Origin: Hypericibacter sp049323455
Lineage (GTDB): Bacteria > Pseudomonadota > Alphaproteobacteria > Dongiales > Dongiaceae
Direction of reading: 5' to 3'
Assembly (NCBI GenBank): GCA_049323455.1
Contig: JBMONF010000004.1
Location: 62,001 to 126,000 of the forward strand
Length of the DNA: 64,000 bases
The notes beneath the pieces were generated by a model. The model did no database searches, had not been told where the DNA came from, and saw only the letters and a program-made list of their open reading frames with translations. A program made the position numbers and the translations under genes. Positions 24,554-33,391 of the stretch are shown here, piece after piece. Each line of letters opens with the position of its first letter. Position 1 is the stretch's first letter.

Positions 24554-26890
24554 ATGAATCTCATGGCGCGTCCGCGATTGCGCGAGCCGGGCCTGCCGCT
24601 GTTCACGCCGGGCGTCGAGCGCCATCTGGTGCGCGGCGGCGGCGCGGTGGTTCTCCATCTTTTCGCGGGCGACCGCGTCGCCGTGACCGACCGTGAAGGC
24701 CGCCAGCCTTGCGAGGTCGCCGCCTTCGCGCCCGACGGCCGCGAGGATTTGCGCGTGCTGGGCCTGGACGCCGTCCGGGAGTCGCCCGGCATCAATCGCC
24801 TACTGGCCGGCAGCGATGCCGAAACCAAGGCGCTCGCCTGGCAGTTGCGCCAGCGCAATCTGCCGACGCGCGTGGATCGTGCGGGCGTGCTCTTCGCGAA
24901 GGAGTCCGCGCCGGGCGAGACCGTCGAGCTTGGCGTCGAACGCGAGACCATTGCGATTTTTCACGCGGCCGGCGCGCCGATGGCCGTCGAGGGCGGCGAT
25001 CCCCCGACCGATCTCACGGTCGTGGTGCGCCGGGCGCAGGTCGTGCCCTTGGTCGAGCCGCCCTTGCCGGAGCCCTTGGGCGATCTGCGCGACGAGCTGC
25101 GCGTCGCCAAATGCACCGCGCGCGCCTACGAGGTCAAGGCCGGGGAATATATCCAGGTGATCGACGTGGCCGGGCGGCAATGCTCGGACTTCGTCTGCGT
25201 CGATGCGCGACTGCTGGAGCAAGGCATCGAGCGCAGCTTCGACATGACCGCGACCCGGACCATGACCGGGCTGCTCTACCCGGGCCCCGGCCTCTATTCG
25301 AAGTTCTTCACCACCGACCTGCAGCCGCTGGTGGAGGTGGTGCAGGACACGGTCGGCCGCCATGACAGCTTCGGCCTCGCCTGCACCGCGCGCTTTTACG
25401 AGGATGCGGGCTATCCCGGCCATCCGAGCTGCTCGGAGAACTTCAACGCCAACCTGAAGCCGTTCGGCATTGCGCCCAAGCGCGGCTGGCCCTGCATCAA
25501 CTTCTTCTACAACACCGGCCTCACCGCGCAGAACGCCATCTTCCTCGAGGATCCCTGGTCCAGGCCGGGCGATTATGTGCTGATGCGGGCCTTGACCGAT
25601 CTGGTTTGCGCCTCTTCGGCCTGCCCCGACGATATCGACGCGACCAACGCCTGGAACCCGACCGACATTCACGTCCGCATCTATCCCGCCAAACCCGAAT
25701 TTCCGAGAGCGATCGCCTTCCGCATGTCCGCCGATTCCGAGCCGCGCCTGACGCGCGAGACCGCCTTCCACCCGCGCACCAGCGCGCTCACCCGCAACTT
25801 CGTCGAATATCGCGGCTTCTGGCTGCCCGCGCGCTACAACAATCACGGCGCGGTCGACGAATATTGGGCCGCGCGCGAGCGGGCCATCGTTCTCGACTTG
25901 AGCGCCCTGCGGAAATTCGAGGTGCTGGGGCCCGACGCCGAGCAGCTCATGCAGACGGTCTGCACGAGGAACATCCGCCGGCTCGCCGACCTGCAATGCG
26001 TCTATACGGCGCTCTGCTACGACACCGGCTGCATGCTGGACGACGCGATCGTGTTCCGCATGGGCGCCGACAAGTTCCGGCTCGTCTCGGGCGACGAATA
26101 TACCGGTCAGTGGCTGAGAGAGCAGGCGGCCAAACGGAACTTGCGCGTCTGGGTCAAATCCTCGACCGACCAGCTCCACAACATCTCGGTGCAGGGGCCC
26201 AAGAGCCGCGACATCCTCAAGGAGATCGTCTGGACGGCACCCGCCAATCCGCGCCTCGACGAGATCCAATGGTTCCATTTCACCATCGGGCGCATCGGCG
26301 GCTATGACGGCGCGCCGGTGATGGCCTCGCGCACGGGCTACACGGGCGAGCTGGGCTACGAGCTGTTCTGCCACCCGAAGGATGCGCTTGGCGTATGGGA
26401 CGCGGTGTGGGAAGCGGGCAAGCCGCACGGCCTCGCGCCGCTGGGGCTGGAAGCCCTCGACATCCTGCGTATCGAGGCCGGGCTCGTCTTCGGCGGCTAC
26501 GAGTTCAACGACCAGGTCGATCCCTTCGAGGCCGGGATCGGCTTCACCGTGGCGCTCAAGGGCAACGAGGAGTTCATCGGCCGCGACGCGATCCTCAAGC
26601 GCAAGGAGCATCCGCAGCGCGTGCTGGTGGGGCTCGAGCTCGAAGGTAACGAGGCGGCTTCCCATGGCAATTGCATCCACGTCGGCCGCGCGCAGGTGGG
26701 CGTCGTCACCTCGGGCTGCCGTTCGCCGATCCTCAAGAAGAACATCGCCTTGGCCCGCTTGGACGTGAATTACGCGGGCCCGGGCACCGAGGTCGAGGTC
26801 GGCAAGCTCGACGGCCACCAGAAGCGCATCCCGGCGACGGTCGTGCGCTTCCCCTTCTACGATCCGGACAAGACCCGGCCCCGGTCGTGA
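24554..26890 (+). CDS. DUF1989 - aminomethyltransferase (GcvT) fusion protein
   Basis: A 778-residue two-part protein. Residues about 1-390 hold DUF1989-type sequence: a diverged first copy, then VKAGEYIQVIDVAGRQCSDF, GLYSKFFTTD and CSENFNANLKPFG. Residues about 410-775 are a GcvT/T-protein fold: LDLSALRKFEVLGPDAEQLM, ASRTGYTGELGYELF and LGLEALDILRIEAGLVFGG. GcvT folds bind tetrahydrofolate and take a one-carbon unit from an amine. DUF1989 is found with urea and amine metabolism. The natural reaction is unknown. No glycine riboswitch precedes it. A GGGAGGA site lies before the ATG. Confidence 0.85.
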   Translation: MNLMARPRLREPGLPLFTPGVERHLVRGGGAVVLHLFAGDRVAVTDREGRQPCEVAAFAPDGREDLRVLGLDAVRESPGINRLLAGSDAETKALAWQLRQRNLPTRVDRAGVLFAKESAPGETVELGVERETIAIFHAAGAPMAVEGGDPPTDLTVVVRRAQVVPLVEPPLPEPLGDLRDELRVAKCTARAYEVKAGEYIQVIDVAGRQCSDFVCVDARLLEQGIERSFDMTATRTMTGLLYPGPGLYSKFFTTDLQPLVEVVQDTVGRHDSFGLACTARFYEDAGYPGHPSCSENFNANLKPFGIAPKRGWPCINFFYNTGLTAQNAIFLEDPWSRPGDYVLMRALTDLVCASSACPDDIDATNAWNPTDIHVRIYPAKPEFPRAIAFRMSADSEPRLTRETAFHPRTSALTRNFVEYRGFWLPARYNNHGAVDEYWAARERAIVLDLSALRKFEVLGPDAEQLMQTVCTRNIRRLADLQCVYTALCYDTGCMLDDAIVFRMGADKFRLVSGDEYTGQWLREQAAKRNLRVWVKSSTDQLHNISVQGPKSRDILKEIVWTAPANPRLDEIQWFHFTIGRIGGYDGAPVMASRTGYTGELGYELFCHPKDALGVWDAVWEAGKPHGLAPLGLEALDILRIEAGLVFGGYEFNDQVDPFEAGIGFTVALKGNEEFIGRDAILKRKEHPQRVLVGLELEGNEAASHGNCIHVGRAQVGVVTSGCRSPILKKNIALARLDVNYAGPGTEVEVGKLDGHQKRIPATVVRFPFYDPDKTRPRS

Positions 26891-26902
26891 TGGCGGGGCG
26901 CG

Positions 26903-27529
26903 TCATTTGGCGCGTTGGACGAAGTAATCGAGAAAAGCGCGCGCGTCGGGCGAATCCCACTCGGCGGCACCCGTAAGATAGCCGAGAACGCGGCCGTCAC
27001 GGTCGATGATGTAGCTGATCGGCAGCCCGTAAAGCGCGAAGGCGCCGTCGGCCGCGCGAGCAGCGTCGAAGGTTCCCAGATTTTGCGCCGGGTCGAGATA
27101 GACCGGCAGATGGGCGAGCCGATAGCGCTCGATGAATGGCACGACCGCCTGCGCGCCGGCCTGGTCGATCGACACGGCGGCAATGGCGAGCTTGTCGCTC
27201 GGGTAGGCCGCGGCGAGACGATCGAGGGTCGGCATCTCATAGATGCAAGGTTGGCACCAGGTCGCCCAGAAGTTGAGCAGCACGACCTTTCCCCGAAACG
27301 CGCCGAGGTCGAGCAGGCGCCCGTCGAGCGCGCGGACCGGGGTCGCGGGTGCCGGCGCGATCGGGCTCAAGAGCGTGAACTGGCTGCTATGGCTGCGGAA
27401 GAGCGGGGGCTCCGGCGCATCATCGTCGGCGCGGGCCGGAACGGCCATCGTCAGTAGCGTGCTGGCGTAGAGCAACAGGCCGAGCGCTGCAGCGAAGGCG
27501 CTGCGCCGCCTTGCGTCGGCCAATCCCAT
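26903..27529 (-). CDS. TlpA-like thioredoxin-fold periplasmic protein
   Basis: About 208 residues. A signal peptide (basic MGLADARRRS, then AFAAALGLLLYAST, cleavage near PARADD) leads into a thioredoxin fold with WATWCQPC (cysteines about 92 and 95), a conserved Pro later (LPISYIIDRDG), and a TlpA/ResA-like insert. It probably reduces disulfides in the periplasm, for example in cytochrome maturation. The ATG at 27529 gives the best signal peptide but lies one base after a strong hairpin. A TTG at 27637 would add 36 residues and start 33 bases after the aminotransferase stop. Confidence 0.84.
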   Translation of the reverse strand: MGLADARRRSAFAAALGLLLYASTLLTMAVPARADDDAPEPPLFRSHSSQFTLLSPIAPAPATPVRALDGRLLDLGAFRGKVVLLNFWATWCQPCIYEMPTLDRLAAAYPSDKLAIAAVSIDQAGAQAVVPFIERYRLAHLPVYLDPAQNLGTFDAARAADGAFALYGLPISYIIDRDGRVLGYLTGAAEWDSPDARAFLDYFVQRAK

Positions 27530-27530
27530 T

Positions 27531-27548
27531 TGGAGCGGAAACGCTCCA
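27531..27548 (-). promoter_or_regulatory. Tetraloop hairpin abutting the TlpA-like start codon
   Basis: TGGAGCG (27531-27537) and CGCTCCA (27542-27548) form a perfect 7-bp stem around GAAA on the plus strand (TTTC in the minus-strand mRNA). In the mRNA the stem ends one base before the ATG and contains the only GGAG. It could mask initiation, or the true start may lie upstream. Confidence 0.45.
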
Positions 27549-27670
27549 GCGATGGGCCGGCCACCGGCTTGCCGGGCAAGAGAGCGACCCGGTCGCCAAA
27601 AGGATGCGGCCTTGGCCTGCACATCGGCACCTGTCAATTCCTTCCACCCCCGCCGAAAGTCTCGGCTCGC

Positions 27671-29074
27671 TCACGCCGGCACGGCCTCGCGGGCGCCGCC
27701 GCGGGCCTTGAGGGCGTGCGAGATCAGGCTGCGGCCCAGGTCCCATACCGCGCCGGTCACGTTCTGGCACTCGCCGATCACCTGGTCGAAGGCGTTGCTG
27801 GCCCAGTCGCAGTCGGCCTCGCTCAGGACCAAAGGCGGGATCAGCTTGATGACGGTGTTGTGACCCGACACTTGCGAGAGGACGCGATGGCGCTCGAACA
27901 GCGGGATCGTGATCATCTGGCAGAACAGGCTCTTGTTGACCCTGTCGAGCAGGCTCCAGGCGGTCTTGAGCCGCAGGTTCCGGGGCGATCCGAACTCGAT
28001 CCCGATCATGAGGCCCTTGCCGCGCACGGCCTTGACGAAGTCGTAGCGCGCGGCGAGCGGCTCGAGCGCCACCAGTAGCCGGTCGCCGGCGCGGGCCGCG
28101 CGCTCGACCAGTCGCTCCTCCGCCATCGCCTCGAGGGTGGCGATCCCCGCCGCCATGGCCAGGTCGTTCTTGCCGAAGGTGGAGCCGTGCACCAGTGCTC
28201 GGTCCATGCGGTCGAACATCTTGGCGAAGATCCAGCCGCGCATGGCGATGGCGCCGACCGGCACGAAGCCGCCCGAGAGCGCCTTGGCGAGAAGCACCAT
28301 ATCGGGCTCGACGCCCCAATGCTCGAGCGCCAAGAACCGCCCGGTGCGGCCCAGGCCGGTCTGGATCTCGTCGGCGACGAAGAGCGCGCCGTATCTGCGG
28401 CAGAGCCGCGCCGCCTCCGGCAGATAGGAGTCCGAGGGCAGGTTCACGCCCTTGCCCTGGATCGGCTCGACGACGAAGGCGGCCACGTCGCCGGCGGCGA
28501 GTGCCTGCTCGAGCGCCGGCAGATCGTCGAAAGGAACCCGGTCGCAAGCCGGCAGCAGCGGGCCGAAGCCGTTGCGGAACACCGCGTCGCCGTTGACCGA
28601 CAGCGCGCCATAGGTGAGCCCGTGAAAGGCGTGGTCGCAATAGAGGATGCGGCTCCGCCCCGTCGCTTGGCGCGCGAACTTGATCGCGCCCTCGACCGCC
28701 TCGGTTCCGGAGTTGCAGAAGAAGACGCGCTCCATGCCGGGCAGGCGGGCCAGCAGACGCTCGGCCAGGAGCCCCGCCAGCAGCGACACGTCCATCTGCA
28801 CCAGATTGGCCAGCCGCGCATCGAGCACTTGGCGCAGCGCGTCGATGACGGTGGGATGGTTGCGGCCGAGCGCGAACACGCCGAAACCGCTCAGGAGATC
28901 GAGATAGCGCTCGCCCTTCGCGTCGAAAAGGTAGGGACCCTCGGCGCCGACGAAGTTCACGTCGTAGCCGATGGTCTTGAGCACGCGCACCATCTGCGCG
29001 TTCAGATGGCGCTCATGCAGAGTATATTTGTCGGCGGCACGGTCGGCGAGGAGGCAGGCGAGATCCAGAGGCAT
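27671..29074 (-). CDS. Class III PLP-dependent aminotransferase
   Basis: A 467-residue fold-type I enzyme of the ornithine/4-aminobutyrate aminotransferase group. It shows the SGTEAVEGAIKFARQATGR cofactor phosphate loop, the VVEPIQGKG block, the VADEIQTGLGRTG cofactor-binding Asp/Gln block and the ALSGG(F)VPVGA region. The usual Lys Schiff base should be the Lys of VLLAKALSGG. The ATG at 29074 follows GAAGG. The preferred amine is unknown. It is divergent from the E1/transketolase-like gene across a 453-base region that carries a palindromic operator candidate. The TlpA-like gene follows on the same strand. Confidence 0.88.
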   Translation of the reverse strand: MPLDLACLLADRAADKYTLHERHLNAQMVRVLKTIGYDVNFVGAEGPYLFDAKGERYLDLLSGFGVFALGRNHPTVIDALRQVLDARLANLVQMDVSLLAGLLAERLLARLPGMERVFFCNSGTEAVEGAIKFARQATGRSRILYCDHAFHGLTYGALSVNGDAVFRNGFGPLLPACDRVPFDDLPALEQALAAGDVAAFVVEPIQGKGVNLPSDSYLPEAARLCRRYGALFVADEIQTGLGRTGRFLALEHWGVEPDMVLLAKALSGGFVPVGAIAMRGWIFAKMFDRMDRALVHGSTFGKNDLAMAAGIATLEAMAEERLVERAARAGDRLLVALEPLAARYDFVKAVRGKGLMIGIEFGSPRNLRLKTAWSLLDRVNKSLFCQMITIPLFERHRVLSQVSGHNTVIKLIPPLVLSEADCDWASNAFDQVIGECQNVTGAVWDLGRSLISHALKARGGAREAVPA

Positions 29075-29527
29075 GGAGGTACCTTCATGACGAGGTTCAC
29101 GGACTTCACAGAACGGCATCGCACCCGCGCCTCTGAAACGGAGCGACGTCGTCGAGAGCGCGCCTGCGACGTCGTGAGGCCGATGACTTCCGCGTCGTCG
29201 GTCACGCGGCTGCTCGCGCGTGGCGACGGCGAAGAAGCTGGGCTGGAATTCAGGAAAGGACGCCGACCGCGCCATTCCCCCGGTTCCGCCCCACACCGGG
29301 TTCGGCACGACTGCAGGCTTGCAACAATCGCCAGCATAGCGCGGCGCCGGCGCCGAAATGTGGCATTTCGGTGGAATTGCGTGAACGCCCTTAGGTGAGC
29401 GGCCGGCCGGCGCCGGGGAGCAAGGATCCATCCCCGCAGGGCAAGGGCGCTTTGGAAAGGCCGGCCCTCGATGTTAGGCTCGGGCCCGCCGGCAAGGCGG
29501 CGAGTGCGGGAAGGCGAGGGCGAGCCG
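29075..29527. promoter_or_regulatory. Divergent promoter region of aminotransferase and E1/transketolase-like genes
   Basis: No gene is supported in these 453 bases. The region separates two divergent catabolic genes and contains the palindrome at 29353-29371, so shared control is plausible. I cannot assign -35/-10 boxes with confidence. Confidence 0.5.
29353..29371. promoter_or_regulatory. Palindromic operator candidate
   Basis: CCGAAATG (29353-29360) and CATTTCGG (29364-29371) are exact reverse complements around TGG. An 8-bp dyad with a 3-base gap, in a divergent intergenic region, fits a dimeric repressor site. No regulator gene is adjacent. Confidence 0.5.
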
Positions 29528-32080
29528 ATGGACGACAAGATCCTGCTGGAGGCGCCGGGCGGCGCGGGGGTCACGGCCAGGGAGCGCGAGCTGGCGCTCC
29601 TGGCCGAGCTCGAGCGCAAGGTGTTGTGGCTCGCGAGCTGGACCATCCACAACGCCAACCATATCCGCGCCAACGAGGACGGACTCAAGGTGGGCGGCCA
29701 CCAGGCCTCATCGGCCTCGCTCGCGACCATCATGACGGCGCTCTATTTCGCAATCCTGCGGCCGGAGGACCGCGTCGCAGTCAAGCCGCATGCGAGCCCG
29801 GTCTTCCATGCGATCCAGTATCTGCTCGGCGCGCAAAGCCGCGAGCAGCTCGAGCGCTTCCGGGGCTTCGGCGGCGCGCAATCCTATCCCTCGCGCACCA
29901 AGGACAAGGACGACGTCGATTTCTCGACCGGCTCCGTGGGCCTCGGCGCCGCCATCACCATCATGGGCGCGCTCGCGCGCGATTATCTCAAGGCCAAGCC
30001 CTGGGCCAAGGCCCTCGTGCCGGGCCGCATGGTGGCGCTGGTGGGCGATGCCGAGCTCGACGAGGGCAATGTCTACGAGGCGCTGCTCGAGGGGTGGAAG
30101 CACGGCCTCGAGGACTGCTGGTGGATCGTGGACTACAACCGCCAGAGCCTCGACGCGGTCGCGAGCGACCGGCTCTACGACAAGGTCGAGCATCTCTTCC
30201 TCAACATGGGCTGGGAGGTGGTGACGCTCAAATATGGCCGCCGCCTCACCGAGGCCTTCAAGCAGCCGGGCGGCGAGGCCTTGCGGCAATGGATCGACGC
30301 CTGCCCCAACAGCCTCTACTCGGCGCTCGTGTTCGAGGGCGGGGCGGGGTGGCGCCGCCAGCTCGAGGCCGATATCGGCGCGGAGCGCGGCATCCCCGAG
30401 CTCCTGGCGCGCCACGACGATGCCGGCCTGGCGGCGCTCATGACCAACCTCGCCGGCCATGACATGGGTGTGCTGCTCGATGCCTTCCGCCAGGCGGGCC
30501 GCGACCGGCCGGTCTGCTTCATCGCCTACACCATCAAGGGCCACGGCCTGCCCTTCGCCGGGCACAAGGACAACCATGCGGGCCTGATGACGCCGGCGCA
30601 GATGGAGAGCTTCCGGGCGGCGATGCGCGTGCGCGAGGGCCACGAATGGGACCCGTTCGAGGGCTCAAGCCTGCCCGAGGGCGATCTCAAGGCATTCCTC
30701 GACGCGGTGCCGTTCCGCACCCAAGGCCCACGCCGCCATCACCCGCCGGCGCTGGCGGTGCCGGATGCGTTTCCGCTGCCCAAGGGCTCGACCATGTCCA
30801 CGCAGGAGGGCTTCGGCAAGATCCTGAACGAGCTGGCGGCCGGCGAGAGCGAGCTGGCCCAGCGCATCGTCACCACCTCGCCCGACGTGACGGTCTCGAC
30901 CAATCTCGGGCCCTGGGTCAACCGGCGCGGCCGCTTCGCCTTCGCGGCGCAGGAGGACCCGTTCCAGGCGCGCCGCCTGACCTCGCCGCAGAAATGGCAT
31001 GGCGGGCCCGAGGGCCAGCATATCGAGCTCGGCATCGCCGAGAACAACCTGTTCCTGCTGCTGGCGGCGCTGGGCCTGACGCACAGCCTGATGGGCGAGC
31101 GCCTCATCCCGATCGGCACGCTCTACGATCCCTTCATCCAGCGCGGCCTCGATGCGCTCAACTATGCCTGCTACCAGGATGCGCGCTTCCTGCTGGTGGC
31201 GACCCCCTCGGGCATCACGCTGGCACCCGAGGGCGGCGCCCACCAGTCGATCGGCACGCCGCTGATCGGCATGGCGCAGGACGGGCTCGCCGCCTTCGAG
31301 CCGGCCTATGTGGACGAGCTCGCCGCGATCATGAAATGGGCCTTCGCCTATATGCAGCGCGACAAGGAGACGGTGCGGCCCGACGCCTGGCTGCGCGAGG
31401 CCACGGGCGGCTCGGTCTATCTGCGCCTCTCCACGCGGCCCCTGGCGCAGCCCGGGCGCGCGCTCGATGCGGCCACGACCGAGGCCATCGTGCAGGGCGG
31501 CTACTGGATGCGACGCCCGCGCGAAGGATGCCGGCTTGCGATCTGCTATATGGGCGCTGTGGCCGAGGAGGCGCAGAAGGCCGCGGGCCTGCTGGCCGAG
31601 GACGTGCCCGACATCGCGGTGCTGGCCGTGACCTCGGCCGACCGCCTCTGCGCCGGCTGGCACGCGGCGGAGAAGGCGCGCCAGCTCCGGCTGGCGGAAG
31701 GCGCGGGCGTTCCGTTCGCCGACTTGTCCTCCGGAGCCGGCGGGTACGCCGGCGAAGGAGGAAGCGCGCGCGAAGGCGGAGGCCAGCGGGGAGAGGAACA
31801 TGCCGAAGGCATGTCCTACGTCGAACGCCTCCTGTTGCCCCTGGCGCGCGACGCGGCGCTCGTCACCGTGCTCGACGGCCACCCGACGGCGCTTTCCTGG
31901 CTCGGCGGCGTGCGCGGGCATAAGGTGCAGGCGCTGGGCGTGGAGCATTTCGGCCAGACCGGCACCATCGGCGATCTCTACCGCCACTACCGCATCGACG
32001 AGCGCGCGATCGTCGAGGCGGCGCTCGCCGCGCTCGGCCGGCGCGAGGCGCGGGCGAGGGGGTATGTGGGTAGGATGTAA
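29528..32080 (+). CDS. Homodimeric E1 / transketolase-like ThDP enzyme
   Basis: An 850-residue enzyme. The N-terminal ThDP motif runs from LVGDAELDEG to WIVDYNRQSLD, as in homodimeric pyruvate dehydrogenase E1 (AceE). The middle pyrimidine domain has GIAENNLFLLLAALGL and the C-terminal domain has SADRLCAGWHAAEKARQ. No lipoyl E2 gene lies nearby, so it may act as a transketolase-like enzyme or use a distant E2. Residues about 733-762 form a Gly/Glu-rich insertion encoded by palindromic DNA (see 31727-31762). It is divergent from the class III aminotransferase. The ATG at 29528 is chosen because the frame upstream is Arg/Gly-rich and unlike the family. Confidence 0.84.
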   Translation: MDDKILLEAPGGAGVTARERELALLAELERKVLWLASWTIHNANHIRANEDGLKVGGHQASSASLATIMTALYFAILRPEDRVAVKPHASPVFHAIQYLLGAQSREQLERFRGFGGAQSYPSRTKDKDDVDFSTGSVGLGAAITIMGALARDYLKAKPWAKALVPGRMVALVGDAELDEGNVYEALLEGWKHGLEDCWWIVDYNRQSLDAVASDRLYDKVEHLFLNMGWEVVTLKYGRRLTEAFKQPGGEALRQWIDACPNSLYSALVFEGGAGWRRQLEADIGAERGIPELLARHDDAGLAALMTNLAGHDMGVLLDAFRQAGRDRPVCFIAYTIKGHGLPFAGHKDNHAGLMTPAQMESFRAAMRVREGHEWDPFEGSSLPEGDLKAFLDAVPFRTQGPRRHHPPALAVPDAFPLPKGSTMSTQEGFGKILNELAAGESELAQRIVTTSPDVTVSTNLGPWVNRRGRFAFAAQEDPFQARRLTSPQKWHGGPEGQHIELGIAENNLFLLLAALGLTHSLMGERLIPIGTLYDPFIQRGLDALNYACYQDARFLLVATPSGITLAPEGGAHQSIGTPLIGMAQDGLAAFEPAYVDELAAIMKWAFAYMQRDKETVRPDAWLREATGGSVYLRLSTRPLAQPGRALDAATTEAIVQGGYWMRRPREGCRLAICYMGAVAEEAQKAAGLLAEDVPDIAVLAVTSADRLCAGWHAAEKARQLRLAEGAGVPFADLSSGAGGYAGEGGSAREGGGQRGEEHAEGMSYVERLLLPLARDAALVTVLDGHPTALSWLGGVRGHKVQALGVEHFGQTGTIGDLYRHYRIDERAIVEAALAALGRREARARGYVGRM
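31727..31762. repeat. In-frame palindromic insertion within the E1-like gene
   Basis: TCCTCC (31727-31732) pairs with GGAGGA (31757-31762), and GCCGGCG (31736-31742) pairs with CGCCGGC (31747-31753) around GGTA. A second small palindrome, CATGCC/GGCATG, follows at 31799-31813. The DNA is translated as a Gly/Glu-rich loop that breaks a normally compact domain, as palindromic elements inside genes do in some alphaproteobacteria. Confidence 0.6.
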
Positions 32081-32130
32081 CCTGCCGCTCGCTAACGTTC
32101 GTACGTACTGGCATATAGGAGGCCCACCTA

Positions 32131-33228
32131 ATGCCGCTTTACCGTTTGTCCCACGAAAAACTCGACCTAGTTCCACAAACTTCATTTGCTGAGGAACGCG
32201 TACTAGAGCGAAAAGACCTTCAACGACTGCTGCGAGCGGACATTACCCCGCTCGGGGACGATCTCATCGTTCTTGCCGAGGAATTCGGTGAATGGGAAGA
32301 CAGCAATCGGCGCATTGATTTGCTCTGTCTCGACAAGCAAGCGCGGCTCGTTGTTGTTGAGATTAAGCGCACTGAAGATGGTGGCCATATGGAACTTCAG
32401 GCCATTCGGTATGCTGCAATGGTATCAAGCATGACACTTGATCAAGCGATCTCCGTTCACGCCAGAATGCTCGGCGGCGATGATGCGGAAGAGAGATCCA
32501 GGAAGGAGATTTTGGAGTTCCTTGAAATCGATACAACCGAAGATGTCGAATTGACAGATGAGGTTCGTATCATTTTGGTATCAGGTGATTTTTCTACAGA
32601 ACTTACGACGTCGGTTATCTGGCTCAATAAGCGCGACCTGGATATAACCTGTATCCGAATGAGACCTTACAAATTGGGTGATCAGATTCTGATTGATGCG
32701 ACGCAGATTATTCCATTACCTGAAGCCGCATCTTATGAAGTTCAGATTAAGGCTCAGGCGCAAGAAACAAAGAAGGTGCGCAGCGCTCGACAAGAGATAT
32801 TCCGCCGCTTTTGGGCTCAACTGATAGAGCGCTCTCGGGCGAAAACTCGGCTATTTGCCGATCGCAGCACTACGACGGATCATTGGCTCTCAGCAGGTAT
32901 TGGCCGCGCTGGCTTTGGATTAAACTTATCGCTAACAGAAGATCGCGCTCGAGCCGAATGCTATATCCGAATTGGTAAGGACAGCGACCGTAGTCTCGCG
33001 GCATTTAACGCGCTCGCAGCCCAACGCGACCGCATTGAAGCGAGCTTTGGCGGTCAACTCGATTGGCAGGACTTGCCCGGCCGGATCGGTTGCCGAATTT
33101 GCAAAGATCTAGAAGGGGGTTGGCGTACGCCTGAAGGCAATTGGCCGGAATTGCAGGACAAAATGATCGACACGATTGTTAAACTCGAAGCCGCGCTCAG
33201 GGCGCCAGTTCAAAGCCTCGAAGTGTAA
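32131..33228 (+). CDS. PD-(D/E)XK nuclease-like protein with C-terminal DUF4268-like domain
   Basis: A 365-residue protein. The N-terminal part shows a restriction-endonuclease fold core: RIDLLCLD with Asp63, VVVEIKR with Glu77 and Lys79, and Q90xxxY94 as in RecB-type nucleases. The C-terminal half (about 220-360, RRFWAQLIERSRAKTRLFAD, then LEGGWRTPEGNWPELQDKM) resembles DUF4268. The gene is visibly less GC-rich than its neighbours and has an AGGAGG site nine bases before the ATG, consistent with recent transfer. It has no methyltransferase or helicase partner. A DNA-defence or repair role is inference only. Confidence 0.75.
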   Translation: MPLYRLSHEKLDLVPQTSFAEERVLERKDLQRLLRADITPLGDDLIVLAEEFGEWEDSNRRIDLLCLDKQARLVVVEIKRTEDGGHMELQAIRYAAMVSSMTLDQAISVHARMLGGDDAEERSRKEILEFLEIDTTEDVELTDEVRIILVSGDFSTELTTSVIWLNKRDLDITCIRMRPYKLGDQILIDATQIIPLPEAASYEVQIKAQAQETKKVRSARQEIFRRFWAQLIERSRAKTRLFADRSTTTDHWLSAGIGRAGFGLNLSLTEDRARAECYIRIGKDSDRSLAAFNALAAQRDRIEASFGGQLDWQDLPGRIGCRICKDLEGGWRTPEGNWPELQDKMIDTIVKLEAALRAPVQSLEV

Positions 33229-33346
33229 GTAGTCCGAATGTACAGAGACGGTAATTGGCTGACAGTGCCGCCTCAGTGTCGCCTTTATGCCGGCTTTGGC
33301 GCTCGAGCCACCGGCATGGCATGATGCAAGTGCGCAATTCCGCACG

Positions 33347-33363
33347 GCGCCTCCTTGAGGCGC
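33347..33363. terminator. Short GC hairpin after the nuclease-like gene
   Basis: GCGCCTC (33347-33353) and GAGGCGC (33357-33363) pair around CTT. No T-run follows, so termination is uncertain. A weaker GTGCG/CGCAC pair lies just upstream. Confidence 0.35.
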
Positions 33364-33391
33364 TTACGCAATCGAAGCGGGAAGACTCGTC

